From contig JAAWEK010000011.1 in the NCBI GenBank assembly GCA_022794265.1, forward strand, positions 124,001-188,000: a DNA stretch of 64,000 nucleotides, read 5' to 3'. A model generated the notes under the pieces. That model did not search any database. It was given only the letters and a program-made list of their open reading frames with translations, and was not told the origin of the DNA. Below, in pieces: positions 52,740 to 63,000 of the stretch; position 1 is the stretch's first letter, and each line of letters opens with the position of its first letter. The stretch comes from Lachnospiraceae bacterium (GTDB taxonomy: Bacteria > Bacillota > Clostridia > Lachnospirales > Lachnospiraceae). A program made the translations under genes and the position numbers.

Positions 52740-54488
52740 ATGTATTTGGAAAAAATAAATCAGCCGGCTGATATTAAGTGTCTGAAAAATCAGGAATTAG
52801 AGGAACTTGCACAAGAAATGAGGAAGGCCCTGCTCTTCAGGCTCAGCCGTCATGGCGGGCATTTTGGACCGAATTTCGGTATGGTGGAGGCAATTATAGC
52901 CCTTCATTATGTATTTGATTCGCCGAAGGATAAATTTGTTTTTGATGTTTCCCATCAGAGTTATTGTCATAAAATGCTTACCGGAAGGAAAGATGCCTAT
53001 TTGTATGAGGAACATTTTGAAGACGTATCCGGTTATACCAATCCGGAAGAAAGCGAGCATGATTTTTTTAATGTGGGACATACGTCTACTTCTGTCAGCC
53101 TGGCCTGCGGACTGGCAAAAGCAAGAGATTTAAAAGGGGGAAGTGAAAATATTATTGCAGTTATCGGAGACGGTTCTTTAAGCGGAGGAGAAGCATTGGA
53201 GGGAATCGATTTTGCGTCGGAACTGGAGAGTAATTTTATCATTGTGGTGAATGACAACGATATGTCCATCGCCGAAAATCACGGCGGGTTATATAAAAAT
53301 TTAAAGCAGCTCAGAGAAAGCGGCGGAACCTGTGAGTGTAATCTGTTTCGGGCAATGGGACTGGATTATGTCTATCTGGACGGGGGAAATGATATTGAAA
53401 AACTGATTCAGGTATTTCAGGAAGTAAAGGATATTACCCGGCCGATAGTAGTACATATTAACACACAGAAAGGTAAAGGTTATTCTTTTGCGGAGCAGAA
53501 GAAAGAGGATTGGCACTGGTGTATGCCGTTTGATATTGAAACAGGAGAATCCACGGTATCATTCAGCGGAGAGGACTATGGAAGTATTACCCAGGAATTT
53601 CTAACAGAAAAAATGAAGAATGATCCGCTGGTGACTACCATAGTGGCGGGAGTTCCTACCAATATCGGATTTACGGAGGAGAAACGAAAAGAAGCCGGCC
53701 GCCAGTTTGTGGACGTGGGAATTGCGGAAGAACATGGAATCGCTTTTGCTTCCGGTATAGCGGCAGGCGGCGGAAAACCGGTGTTTGCCACACATTCCAG
53801 TTTTATACAGAGAACTTATGACCAGCTTTCCCAGGACCTTTGCGTAAACGGAAATGCTGCGACGATTCTGGTAAATACTGCTTCGGTTTACGGGATGAAT
53901 GATGTTACTCATCTGGGAATTTTTGATATTCCGCTGATTGCCAATATTCCGAATATGGTATATCTGGCTCCTGCCAGCAAAGAAGAGTATCTGGCAATGC
54001 TGGACTGGAGCATTGAACAAAATGAATATCCGGTGGCTATCCGTATACCATGCAACGGAGTGGTATCAGCAAACGGACCGGTTGAATCGGATTACGGATG
54101 TTTAAACAGATATCAGGTGAAGGAACAGGGCGGCAGAATCGCAATACTGGCACTGGGGGATTTCTTCCAGCTGGGAGAGGAGGTCGCAAAAGCTGTTAAA
54201 GAGAAGAGCGGAGTTACACCGACACTGATTAATCCAAGATATATCACCGGACTGGATGAGGTGCTGCTGGAGAAATTAAAAGAGAACCATGATATTGTCA
54301 TTACTTTGGAAGACGGAATCCTGGACGGAGGTTTTGGAGAGAAAATTGCACGGTATTACGGAGCTTCCGGGATAAAGGTATATAATTACGGATTGAAGAA
54401 AGAATTTATAGACCGTTACAATGTGGAAGAAGTGTTAAGGGATAACAGACTGACGGTACCTCAGATTCTGGAGGACGTATTAAATTAG
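52740..54488 (+). CDS. DXS-like thiamine-diphosphate enzyme
   Basis: This 582-residue protein has the three transketolase-type domains of 1-deoxyxylulose-5-phosphate synthase: thiamine-diphosphate motif GDGSLSGG (143-150) with NDNDMSIAENHGG (171-183), a pyrimidine-binding domain with DVGIAEEHG near 325-333, and a C-terminal domain with EDGILDGGFGEK. The canonical DXS stretch DRAGxVGxDGxTH is NTASVYGMNDVTH here (379-391), so the substrate-phosphate Arg (R420 in E. coli numbering, as I recall) is Thr380 and the Asp (D427) is Asn387; His391 is kept. It is also shorter than usual (about 620). It may be a DXS paralogue with another acceptor. It sits behind a MerR-type promoter and before hrb. Confidence 0.7.
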   Translation: MYLEKINQPADIKCLKNQELEELAQEMRKALLFRLSRHGGHFGPNFGMVEAIIALHYVFDSPKDKFVFDVSHQSYCHKMLTGRKDAYLYEEHFEDVSGYTNPEESEHDFFNVGHTSTSVSLACGLAKARDLKGGSENIIAVIGDGSLSGGEALEGIDFASELESNFIIVVNDNDMSIAENHGGLYKNLKQLRESGGTCECNLFRAMGLDYVYLDGGNDIEKLIQVFQEVKDITRPIVVHINTQKGKGYSFAEQKKEDWHWCMPFDIETGESTVSFSGEDYGSITQEFLTEKMKNDPLVTTIVAGVPTNIGFTEEKRKEAGRQFVDVGIAEEHGIAFASGIAAGGGKPVFATHSSFIQRTYDQLSQDLCVNGNAATILVNTASVYGMNDVTHLGIFDIPLIANIPNMVYLAPASKEEYLAMLDWSIEQNEYPVAIRIPCNGVVSANGPVESDYGCLNRYQVKEQGGRIAILALGDFFQLGEEVAKAVKEKSGVTPTLINPRYITGLDEVLLEKLKENHDIVITLEDGILDGGFGEKIARYYGASGIKVYNYGLKKEFIDRYNVEEVLRDNRLTVPQILEDVLN

Positions 54489-54502
54489 CAAAAACTGCCG
54501 TG

Positions 54503-54531
54503 TTGCTTAAGTTTAATATTTTTGGTAATAT
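54503..54531 (+). promoter_or_regulatory. Promoter of the rubredoxin-flavoprotein gene
   Basis: TTGCTT (54503-54508) and TAATAT (54526-54531) are separated by 17 bases, 44 bases before the ATG at 54576, with a GGAGGG ribosome binding site. Confidence 0.5.
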
Positions 54532-54575
54532 TATATTGAAAAAGCTTTAATATAATTTCAAAGGAGGGAGATGCC

Positions 54576-55193
54576 ATGAACAAAAAGACAATGTATAATC
54601 TGACTTATGGACTTTTTGTCCTCACCTCTGCTTATGAGGGAAAGGATAGTGGTTGTATCATTAATACGGGGGGCCAGGTGACTTCTGAACCAAACAGAAT
54701 CAGTATTACGGTAAATAAGGCAAATTTTACCCATGACCTGGTACGGGACAGTGGGAAATTTAACATTTCCATACTCAGTGAGGAAGCTGGTTTTGATATT
54801 TATAAACACTTTGGATTTCAGTCCGGCCGGACAGTTGACAAATTTGCCGGTTTCGAAAGCTGTAAACGAAGCGCTAACGGTCTGTATTACATTACGGCAG
54901 GAACAAATGGGTTTATCGGTGCGGAGGTTGAACAAACCATAGATTTGGGAAGTCATACCATGTTTATAGCCTCTGTAAAGGAAATGGAAATATTATCGGA
55001 GGCTCCGTCGGCAACTTATGCATATTATCAGTCTGATGTTAAACCGAAGCCGGAACAGTCTTCTGCTGCGGGAAAAACTGTATGGCGTTGTACGGTCTGC
55101 GGCTATGTTTATGAAGGAGAGGAGCTTCCGGAGGATTATATCTGTCCGTTATGCAAGCATCCTGCTTCAGATTTTGAAAAAGTAACAGGTTAG
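54576..55193 (+). CDS. hrb: High-molecular-weight rubredoxin (flavin reductase plus rubredoxin)
   Basis: This 205-residue protein has an N-terminal flavin-reductase-like FMN domain (about 1-150; YNLTYGLFVLTSAYEGKDSGC, QVTSEPNRISITVNKANFT) and a C-terminal rubredoxin domain with iron ligands in CTVCGY and CPLCKHP (about 167-200). Hrb passes electrons from NAD(P)H to flavodiiron proteins and rubrerythrins, detoxifying oxygen, peroxide or nitric oxide. It faces the reverse rubrerythrin and PerR genes across a shared terminator, forming an oxidative-stress cluster. Confidence 0.92.
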   Translation: MNKKTMYNLTYGLFVLTSAYEGKDSGCIINTGGQVTSEPNRISITVNKANFTHDLVRDSGKFNISILSEEAGFDIYKHFGFQSGRTVDKFAGFESCKRSANGLYYITAGTNGFIGAEVEQTIDLGSHTMFIASVKEMEILSEAPSATYAYYQSDVKPKPEQSSAAGKTVWRCTVCGYVYEGEELPEDYICPLCKHPASDFEKVTG

Positions 55194-55200
55194 GAAATAA

Positions 55201-55244
55201 AATAACAGAGGCGGCTTTTATTGAGCCGCCTCTGTTATTTTTAG
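55201..55244. terminator. Bidirectional terminator between hrb and rubrerythrin
   Basis: AATAACAGAGGCGGCT (55201-55216) pairs perfectly with AGCCGCCTCTGTTATT (55224-55239), with T-runs on both strands (ATTTTT forward). It ends both convergent genes. Confidence 0.92.
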
Positions 55245-55266
55245 AATGAGCAATTTAATTATTTAA

Positions 55267-55809
55267 TTAGCCAAAATATCTCTTAAGCAATCCTGCAAAT
55301 GCCTTTCCATGTCTGGCCTCATCTCTGGCCATTTCATGAACTGTATCATGAATTGCATCCAGGTTCTGTTCTTTCGCCATCTTTGCCAGCTGGAATTTTC
55401 CAGCAGTTGCGCCGTTTTCAGCCTCAACGCGCAATTCAAGATTTTTCTTTGTGCTAGGTGTTACCACTTCACCTAATAATTCAGCAAATTTAGCTGCATG
55501 TTCTGCTTCTTCATATGCTGCCTTTTCATAGTAAAGACCAACTTCAGGATATCCTTCTCTGAAAGCAACTCTGGCCATTGCAAGATACATACCGACTTCG
55601 GTACATTCACCTGTAAAGTTTGCTCTTAAACCTTCTTTGATTTCTTCGCTGACATCACTGGCTACACCTAAAACATGCTCGGCAGCCCATGTCATGTTTT
55701 CATCCTGAACTGTAAACTTTTCACCTGGAACACCACACTGCGGACATTTTTCCGGCGGCTGATCTCCTTCATGAACATAACCACAAACTGGACATACGTA
55801 TTTTGCCAT
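55267..55809 (-). CDS. Reverse rubrerythrin
   Basis: This 180-residue protein carries an N-terminal rubredoxin domain ([22 protein letters not shown]; about 5-35) followed by a four-helix ferritin-like domain with diiron ligands [22 protein letters not shown] and DEARHGKAF. The domain order is reversed compared with classic rubrerythrin, as in the rubrerythrins of clostridial oxygen-defence loci. It reduces hydrogen peroxide with electrons from rubredoxin or NADH oxidoreductases. A PerR-like box (55855-55869) lies 46 bases upstream of its start. Confidence 0.93.
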   Translation of the reverse strand: MAKYVCPVCGYVHEGDQPPEKCPQCGVPGEKFTVQDENMTWAAEHVLGVASDVSEEIKEGLRANFTGECTEVGMYLAMARVAFREGYPEVGLYYEKAAYEEAEHAAKFAELLGEVVTPSTKKNLELRVEAENGATAGKFQLAKMAKEQNLDAIHDTVHEMARDEARHGKAFAGLLKRYFG

Positions 55810-55854
55810 AATTTTTTCTCCTTTTTATATATATTTTATTTTAAAAATTAAAAT

Positions 55855-55869
55855 CAATAATGATTACTG
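55855..55869. promoter_or_regulatory. PerR-like operator of the rubrerythrin gene
   Basis: CAATAATGATTACTG is a 7-1-7 inverted repeat close to the PerR consensus TTATAATnATTATAA. Its reverse complement is CAGTAATCATTATTG; the perR upstream box differs from it at two positions only. The same half-sites occur upstream of both genes. Confidence 0.65.
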
Positions 55870-55909
55870 TTTTAATATAACACGACTTAATTTATCTGTC
55901 AATGTTTTT

Positions 55910-56317
55910 TTAAAAAATTTTTTCTTTTGTCATACAATCATGACAAGTCCCATAGAAATAGATAGAGTGGCCTTCAACTTTACCCGGGAAGTTCTGGGCG
56001 GCAAGGGTATTGACAAAATCAATGTTATCCATTTCCAGATCAATGATACTGCTGCATTTGCGGCATATGAAATGATTGTGAGGGGCAGGATTGCCGTCGA
56101 AATGCTCGGATTCGTCGTTACAGGAAATCTTCTGAATGATACCGAGTTCAGACAGAAGCGTAAGATTGCGGTAGACAGTTCCAAGACTTATATTGGGAAA
56201 TTCCTGTTTTACGCCTTTGTAAATCATATCGGCAGTAGGATGGTCTTTCCGAGGTTTTAAATAGGCAAGGATTGCTTCTCTCTGCCGGCTGTGATTCAGG
56301 GTTCTTGTTGTGTTCAT
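55910..56317 (-). CDS. perR: PerR-like peroxide-responsive Fur-family repressor
   Basis: I choose ATG 56317 because AAGGAGC lies seven bases upstream on this strand; the upstream TTG at 56323 is unlikely. The 135-residue protein has a winged-helix N-terminus (RQREAILAYL, GTVYRNLTLLSELGI) and a C-terminus with the structural zinc cysteines C85, C88, C125 and C128. The putative regulatory metal site has D74, H80, H82 and D93, matching PerR (Asp85, His91, His93, Asp104 of B. subtilis) rather than Fur or Zur. It likely represses rubrerythrin and itself through the boxes at 55855 and 56353. Confidence 0.82.
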   Translation of the reverse strand: MNTTRTLNHSRQREAILAYLKPRKDHPTADMIYKGVKQEFPNISLGTVYRNLTLLSELGIIQKISCNDESEHFDGNPAPHNHFICRKCSSIIDLEMDNIDFVNTLAAQNFPGKVEGHSIYFYGTCHDCMTKEKIF

Positions 56318-56352
56318 AAGCAATGCTCCTTAAATCTGTATGAAATATAAAA

Positions 56353-56367
56353 TAGTAATGATTATTG
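56353..56367. promoter_or_regulatory. PerR-like operator of the perR gene
   Basis: TAGTAATGATTATTG (56353-56367) is a 7-1-7 inverted repeat, 36 bases upstream of the perR start. It matches the rubrerythrin box in the reverse orientation except at two positions. Confidence 0.65.
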
Positions 56368-56589
56368 ATATTAGTATAATGGATGATAAATTATTCGTCA
56401 ATATTCTTTTGTATAAAATATTTTGGTAAAAATATACAATTTATTTTGGCATGTTTGTACATTTCGACAAGAAGATTGTTGCAGAATAATGAATGTCAGA
56501 AAAAACTTTGATAAAAAGTGCAAAATCAGTTCAATAAAATTGGTTTGTATGTTATAATATTTGCATAAAACAACAGCGAGGTGATTGAC

Positions 56590-57864
56590 GTGATTAAGAA
56601 AGAAATGATTGCCATGTTACTGGCAGGTGGACAGGGTAGCAGACTGGGAGTGCTTACATCAAAAGTAGCAAAACCGGCGGTAGCGTTTGGTGGAAAGTAC
56701 AGAATCATTGATTTCCCGTTGAGCAACTGCATTAATTCGGGTATCGATACGGTAGGAGTGCTGACCCAGTATCAGCCGTTACGGTTAAATGCACATATCG
56801 GTATCGGTATACCTTGGGATTTAGATAGAAATATCGGCGGTGTTACGGTTTTACCACCATATGAGAAAAGTGGAAACAGCGAATGGTACACAGGAACCGC
56901 GAATGCAATCTATCAGAATTTAGATTATATAGATTCTTACAATCCGGATTATGTGCTTATTTTGTCGGGAGATCATATTTATAAGATGGATTATGAGGTT
57001 ATGCTGGATTATCATAAAGCAAATCAGGCAGACGTTACGATTGCTACCATGCCTGTACCATATGAGGAAGCCAGCAGGTTTGGCATAGTGTTAACTGACG
57101 ATGACAACAAGATAACTGAATTTGAAGAAAAGCCGGAACAGCCAAGAGGAAATTTAGCCTCTATGGGTATTTATATTTTTAGTTGGAAAATTTTGAAGGA
57201 AGCGTTGATTACGAAATCCGAACAAAGCAATTGTGATTTTGGTAAACATATTATTCCGTACTGCTTTGAAAAAGGAGACCGGATGTTTGCCTACGAGTAT
57301 AACGGATACTGGAAGGATGTAGGAACTCTGTCCTCTTATTGGGAAGCTAATATGGAATTAATAAATATCATTCCAGTATTTAATCTCTATGAAGAATTTT
57401 GGAGAATCTATACCAAAAGTGATACATTGCCACCGCAGTATATTTCGGAGTATGCGAAAGTGGAAAGAAGTATAGTCAGCGAAGGTACAAGTATATATGG
57501 AGAAGTTTATAATTCCGTGATTGGCGCAGGCGTTACGATTGAAGAGGGCGCAGTGGTGCGGGACTCCATCATTATGCAGAATACCAGTATCGGTAAGGGA
57601 ACAAAGATAAATAAAGCCATAATCGCTGAAAATGTTAACATTGGTTTTGATGTTGAACTGGGTATCGGTGATGAAGCTCCTAGTAAGCTGGAACCAAAGA
57701 TTTATAACAGCGGCCTGGTAACGATAGGAGAAAATTCGGTAGTTCCGAACCATGTAAAAGTCGGAAAGAATACGGCCATATCCGGTATTACCGTTGCCGA
57801 GGATTATCCGAACGGAATTCTTGGAAGCGGCGAATATATAATTAAGGCAGGTGACGTCAAATGA
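56590..57864 (+). CDS. glgC: Glucose-1-phosphate adenylyltransferase
   Basis: I choose GTG 56590 because GAGGTGA (56578-56584) is five bases upstream and the family starts [19 protein letters not shown]. The 424-residue ADP-glucose pyrophosphorylase has the GGQGSRL loop (13-19), a sugar-nucleotide transferase domain with [18 protein letters not shown] and EFEEKPEQP, and a C-terminal left-handed beta-helix (about 300-424). It makes ADP-glucose, the donor for glycogen synthesis. It overlaps glgD by four bases (ATGA), so both are one operon. A TATAAT box near 56552 lies upstream. Confidence 0.95.
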   Translation: MIKKEMIAMLLAGGQGSRLGVLTSKVAKPAVAFGGKYRIIDFPLSNCINSGIDTVGVLTQYQPLRLNAHIGIGIPWDLDRNIGGVTVLPPYEKSGNSEWYTGTANAIYQNLDYIDSYNPDYVLILSGDHIYKMDYEVMLDYHKANQADVTIATMPVPYEEASRFGIVLTDDDNKITEFEEKPEQPRGNLASMGIYIFSWKILKEALITKSEQSNCDFGKHIIPYCFEKGDRMFAYEYNGYWKDVGTLSSYWEANMELINIIPVFNLYEEFWRIYTKSDTLPPQYISEYAKVERSIVSEGTSIYGEVYNSVIGAGVTIEEGAVVRDSIIMQNTSIGKGTKINKAIIAENVNIGFDVELGIGDEAPSKLEPKIYNSGLVTIGENSVVPNHVKVGKNTAISGITVAEDYPNGILGSGEYIIKAGDVK

Positions 57865-58982
57865 GAGCAATAGGAATTATACTGGCTGGTGGAAACAATA
57901 ACAAGATGAGAGAGCTTTCGTATAAGCGCGCCATTTCAGCTATGCCCATTGCGGGCAGCTACAGAAGCATAGATTTTGCACTGAGTAATATGTCAAATTC
58001 CCATATTCAGAAAGTAGCCGTGCTTACACAATATAATGCACTGTCCTTAAACGAACATCTGAGTTCATCTAAATGGTGGGATTTCGGAAGAAAACAGGGA
58101 GGTCTGTTCGTATTTACTCCTTCCATTACCGCTGAAAACGGATTCTGGTATCAGGGAACCGCCGATGCCATATATCAGAATATCAGTTTTCTGAAGAACA
58201 GTCATGAGCCGTATGTGGTAATCGCATCCGGTGACGGAGTGTATAAGCTGGATTACAATAAAGTATTGGAATACCATATTGCGAAAAAGGCGGATATCAC
58301 CGTGGTATGCAAGGATTTCCCGGAAGGTACCGACGTATCGCGTTTCGGCTGTGTGAAAATGAACGAGGAAAGCCGTATTACGGAATTTGAAGAGAAGCCT
58401 CTGGTATGTACGTCAAACACTGTATCTACAGGTGTATATGTAATACGCAGACGCCTGTTGATAGAATTAATAGAAAAATGCGCGGCAGAAGACAGATATG
58501 ATTTTGTAACCGATATTCTGGTGCGGTACAAGAATGTAAAACGAATTTACGGATATAAGATTAACACCTACTGGAGCAATATTGCCACTGTAGAGTCCTA
58601 CTATAAAACCAATATGGATTTTCTGAAGCTCAGTGTCAGGGATTACTTCTTTAAACAGTATCCGGATATCTATTCGAAAGTGGATGATTTGCCGCCGGCA
58701 AAATACAATCCGGGAGCAGTGGTTAAGAACAGTCTGATTAGCAGCGGTTGTATTATTAATGGTGTGGTAGAGAACTCTGTATTGTTTAAAAAGGCCTATA
58801 TAGGTAATAACTGTACGATTAAAAATTCTATCATATTAAATAATGTGTATATTGGTGATAATACCTATATCGAAAACTGTATTGTTGAAAGCCGCGATAC
58901 GATTCGTGCCAATACCACTTATATCGGTAACAACGGAGAAATTAAGATTGTTGTGGAAAAAGGTGAACGTTATAGTCTGTAG
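57861..58982 (+). CDS. glgD: Glucose-1-phosphate adenylyltransferase regulatory subunit
   Basis: This 373-residue GlgC paralogue is translationally coupled to glgC by ATGA. It has the nucleotidyltransferase fold ([52 protein letters not shown]) and the beta-helix tail ([19 protein letters not shown]). The GGNNNKMRE loop lacks the GGxGTRL catalytic arginine pattern of GlgC, as usual for GlgD, which forms a heterotetramer with GlgC and modifies its activity in Firmicutes. Confidence 0.93.
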   Translation: MRAIGIILAGGNNNKMRELSYKRAISAMPIAGSYRSIDFALSNMSNSHIQKVAVLTQYNALSLNEHLSSSKWWDFGRKQGGLFVFTPSITAENGFWYQGTADAIYQNISFLKNSHEPYVVIASGDGVYKLDYNKVLEYHIAKKADITVVCKDFPEGTDVSRFGCVKMNEESRITEFEEKPLVCTSNTVSTGVYVIRRRLLIELIEKCAAEDRYDFVTDILVRYKNVKRIYGYKINTYWSNIATVESYYKTNMDFLKLSVRDYFFKQYPDIYSKVDDLPPAKYNPGAVVKNSLISSGCIINGVVENSVLFKKAYIGNNCTIKNSIILNNVYIGDNTYIENCIVESRDTIRANTTYIGNNGEIKIVVEKGERYSL

Positions 58983-59023
58983 ACGGACTTGAATTAAAAT
59001 TGTATAGGGAAGGGGACCTGAAA

Positions 59024-59299
59024 ATGCAAATTACAGATATACGTGTCAGAAAAGTTACAAAAGAAAGCAAAATGAAGGCAGTGGTATCAATTACAATTGA
59101 CGGGGTATTCGTCATACACGACATTAAAGTGATTGACGGAGATAACGGACCATTTATAGCCATGCCAAGCAGGAAGGCCTCAGATGGGGAATACCGGGAT
59201 ATTGCACATCCTATTAATTCCGAGACAAGAGAAATGCTGCAGAAGCTGATTATAGAGCGATATGAGGCGGCTCTTGCGGAGGAAACGGAACAGGAATAA
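59024..59299 (+). CDS. spoVG: Septation and sporulation regulator SpoVG
   Basis: I choose ATG 59024 because GGGGA lies about eight bases upstream; the TTG at 59000 is not supported. The 91-residue SpoVG starts [11 protein letters not shown] and carries [42 protein letters not shown]. It is a small RNA/DNA-binding protein that affects septum placement and sporulation. It follows glgD by 41 bases and ends before a terminator at 59331-59363. Confidence 0.95.
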   Translation: MQITDIRVRKVTKESKMKAVVSITIDGVFVIHDIKVIDGDNGPFIAMPSRKASDGEYRDIAHPINSETREMLQKLIIERYEAALAEETEQE

Positions 59300-59330
59300 A
59301 TCGGGACGTTGTAAATCTTGATTTATGGAA

Positions 59331-59363
59331 AAACAGGTTGACAATTGAGTTAACCTGTTTTTT
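59331..59363 (+). terminator. Terminator after spoVG
   Basis: AAACAGGTT (59331-59339) pairs with AACCTGTTT (59352-59360), followed by a T-run to 59363. An extended -10 (TGC-TATAAT, 59365-59373) right after it is the promoter of pth. Confidence 0.75.
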
Positions 59364-59439
59364 GTGCTATAATGTAACTTCCCTGAAAATGGAAGAAATG
59401 ACACGGAGCAGATATGAAAGAAAGGACATGGATGTAAAA

Positions 59440-60003
59440 ATGTATATAATAGCAGGATTAGGGAATCCTACATCAAAATATCATGGAACCAGACATAATG
59501 TGGGGTTTGATGCAATAGATAAAATAGCGGAAGAGAACGGAATACCGGTAGATGTATTAAAACACAGGGCCTTATGTGGAAAAGGAATCATAGGCGGAGA
59601 AAAGGTGCTGCTGATGAAGCCGCAGACATTTATGAACAACAGCGGGGAAGCGCTGCGGGCCGCCGTGGATTATTATAAGGCGGATGCGGAAAATGAAGTT
59701 ATCGTAATTTATGACGATATCAGTCTGCCCGAGGGACGATTGAGAATCCGGGCAAAAGGAAGTGCAGGGGGACATAATGGAATTAAGAGTATTATCACCC
59801 ATTTAGGAACGGAGAAATTTAAACGGATTCGCATAGGAATCGGAGAAAAACCGGAGTATATGGATCTGGCGGATTATGTGCTGGGGAAATTTTCGATGGA
59901 AAAGCGGATTGATATAGAGAATTCCATCAAAAATGCCAGTGCGGCCTTAAGCCTGATGATAGAGCAGGACATAGGAGCGGCCATGAACCTGTATAATTCA
60001 TAG
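59440..60003 (+). CDS. pth: Peptidyl-tRNA hydrolase
   Basis: I choose ATG 59440 (187 residues, typical of the family). The protein shows MYIIAGLGNPTSKYHGTRHNVG with catalytic His near residue 19, QTFMNNSGEA and DDISLPEGRLRIRAKGSAGGHNGIKS with catalytic Asp near 93. It recycles peptidyl-tRNA by cleaving the ester bond. The ribosome binding site is poor, but a seven-codon ORF (59414-59437) ends two bases before the ATG and could couple translation. The promoter is the extended -10 at 59365. Confidence 0.9.
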   Translation: MYIIAGLGNPTSKYHGTRHNVGFDAIDKIAEENGIPVDVLKHRALCGKGIIGGEKVLLMKPQTFMNNSGEALRAAVDYYKADAENEVIVIYDDISLPEGRLRIRAKGSAGGHNGIKSIITHLGTEKFKRIRIGIGEKPEYMDLADYVLGKFSMEKRIDIENSIKNASAALSLMIEQDIGAAMNLYNS

Positions 60004-60048
60004 ATTGAAAATAAATGCGGAATTCAATTCCAGGAATGGAGGAACGAT

Positions 60049-63000
60049 GTGAAGACTTTTGAAGAACCGTTGCAGGATTGTAACGAATACAATCTTCTAA
60101 TGGAGCAGCTAAAAAAAGATGATAAAATGCAGAAAGCCTTTCAGATTACCGGATGTCTGGATTCCCAGCAGGTAAATTTCATGAGCGGCATTGCAAAAGA
60201 TTATTCCTACAGTGTGGTGGTGACCCATAGTGAGAAGCGTGCAAGGGAAATATATGAAGATTTTTTGCTGTATACAAAGGATGTTTATTTTTATCCGGCA
60301 AAAGATTTTATTTTTTATAGTGCGGATATTCATGGAACCCTTACCATCAGAGAGCGTCTGAATACCATCCGCAGACTGGTGGAAGGGCAGAAGGCTGTAA
60401 TCGTGACCACCATAGATGGACTGATGGATAAACTGATACCTCTCCGACAGATAAAGGAAAAGGTACTTACCTTTCAATGCGGGGATACAGTAAATCTGAA
60501 TAAGCTGCAGAAAGAATTAATCAGTATGTGTTATGAAAGAGTGGGGCAGGTGGAATTATCGGGACAGTTTGCCATTCGTGGCGGTATCATTGATATATTT
60601 CCGCTGAGCGAGGAAAGTCCTATCCGGATTGACTTGTGGGATGATGAGATTGATTCCATTAAATATTTCGATGTGGAAAGCCAGCGCTCTATTACCATGC
60701 TGGAAGAGGTTTCCGTTTATCCGGCAACGGAATATATACTGAGTCAGGAACAGGTTGCTTTGGGATTGAAGAAAATTCAGGAAGAAATGATGGAAACAGA
60801 ACAGAAGTTCCGAAAGGAAATGAAGACGGAGGAAGCCCACAGAATCAAAACCGTAATCAATGATTTTACGGAACAGTTGAAGTTGGGCAATACCAATGTG
60901 TCGGTGGACAGTTTCATTAATTATTTTTATGAAGAGTCTTCTTCGCTGATTGAGTACCTGGAACAGGAAAATACGATTTTTTTGCTGGATGAACCGGCCA
61001 GACTGGAGGAGAGAAGCGGCGTTGTTGAAAAGGAATTTCGGGAAAGCATGATTAATCGTTTGGAAAAGGGGTATCTGCTGGCCGGACAGGTGGATGTAAT
61101 GAAGACATATTCCCAGATACTTGCCCTGATGTCCTGCAGACAGATGGTAGTTTTTACTGCACTGGAACAAAAGGTGAAAGGTATCAGTATTACGGATATC
61201 TTTCATATAGATGCAAAGAATATTATCTCATATAACAGTCAGTTTGATTTACTTATCAAAGATTTGAAACAATATAAGAAAAAGGGATACAGAATATTGA
61301 TACTGACCACCTCCAGAACCAGAGCGGAACGGCTGGCGGAAAATCTCCGGGATTATGAGATTGAAGCGTTCTATTCGGAGAATCCCGACCGGACTTTGGA
61401 ATCCAGGGAAATCATGGTTTCTTATGGTAATCTTCATAAGGGATTTGAATATCCTCTTTTAAAATTTGTGGTGATTACCCAGACCGATATTTTTGGAAGG
61501 GAAAAAGCGAAAAAGAGACGTGCAAAGAAACAGTATACCGGAAAGAAGATTCAGAGTTTTTCCGAATTAAATATTGGCGACTATGTAGTACATGAAAATC
61601 ATGGTCTTGGAATATACCGGGGAATTGAAAAAATAGAAGTTGATAAAGTGGCAAAGGATTATATTAAAATTGAGTATGCAGATAACAGCAATCTCTATAT
61701 TCTGGCTACCGGACTGGACCTGATTCAGAAATATGCCGGTTCCGATGCGGTGAAAACACCGAAGATAAACAAACTGGGGACCCAGGAATGGAGCCGTACC
61801 AAGTCGAAAGTCAGGACAGCGGTAAAAGATATTGCCAGAGACCTGGTAGCGCTCTATTCGGCCAGACAGAATCAGAAAGGCTTTTCCTTCAGTCAGGATA
61901 ATGTGTGGCAGAAAGAATTTGAGGAAATATTCCCTTATGAGGAGACCATGGATCAGCTTAGCGCTATTGAAGCCATGAAAAAGGATATGGAAAGCGATAA
62001 GATTATGGACCGTTTAATCTGCGGGGATGTGGGATATGGTAAGACGGAGATAGCCATCCGTGGAGCCTTTAAAGCGGTACAGGACGGAAAACAGGTGGTT
62101 GTACTGGTTCCTACTACGATACTGGCCCAGCAGCATTACAATACCTTTACCCAGAGAATGAAGGACTATCCGATACGCATTGACCTGCTTTCCCGGTTCC
62201 GTACGGCCTCAGGGGCCAAGATGACCATAGAGGGATTGAAAACCGGTGAAGTGGACATTGTCATAGGCACCCATAAGGTGTTATCCAAAGATGTGAAATT
62301 TAAGGATCTGGGGCTGCTGGTGGTGGACGAAGAGCAGCGATTCGGAGTGACGCACAAGGAAAAGATAAAGACTTTGAAGCAGAATGTGGACGTTCTCACT
62401 TTATCAGCGACGCCTATTCCACGTACGCTTCATATGAGTCTGGTGGGAATCCGGGATATGAGCGTTCTGGAAGAGCCACCGGTAGACCGTCTGCCGATAC
62501 AGACTTATGTGATGGAATATGATGATGAAATGGTGCGGGAAGCTATCAACCGGGAACTGATCCGTGGAGGACAGGTATATTATGTGTATAACCGGGTCAA
62601 TAACATTGATGAGATTGCGGCAGGCATAGCTAAGCTGGTGCCGGATGCCAATGTGGTATTTGCCCACGGGCAGATGAGTGAGCGGAAACTGGAGCAGATT
62701 ATGTACGACTTTATAGAAGGGGAAATCGACGTTCTGGTCTCCACCACGATTATTGAAACCGGACTGGATATTTCCAATGTTAATACTATTATTATCCATG
62801 ATGCGGATAATTTCGGACTGTCCCAGCTTTATCAGCTTCGGGGACGGGTCGGACGTTCCAACCGGACGTCTTATGCATTTCTGATGTATAAAAGAGATAA
62901 GATGTTAAAAGAAGTGGCGGAAAAAAGGCTTCAGGCAATCCGGGAATTTACCGAACTGGGCAGCGGCATCAAGATTGCCATGAAGGATTTGGAAATCCGC

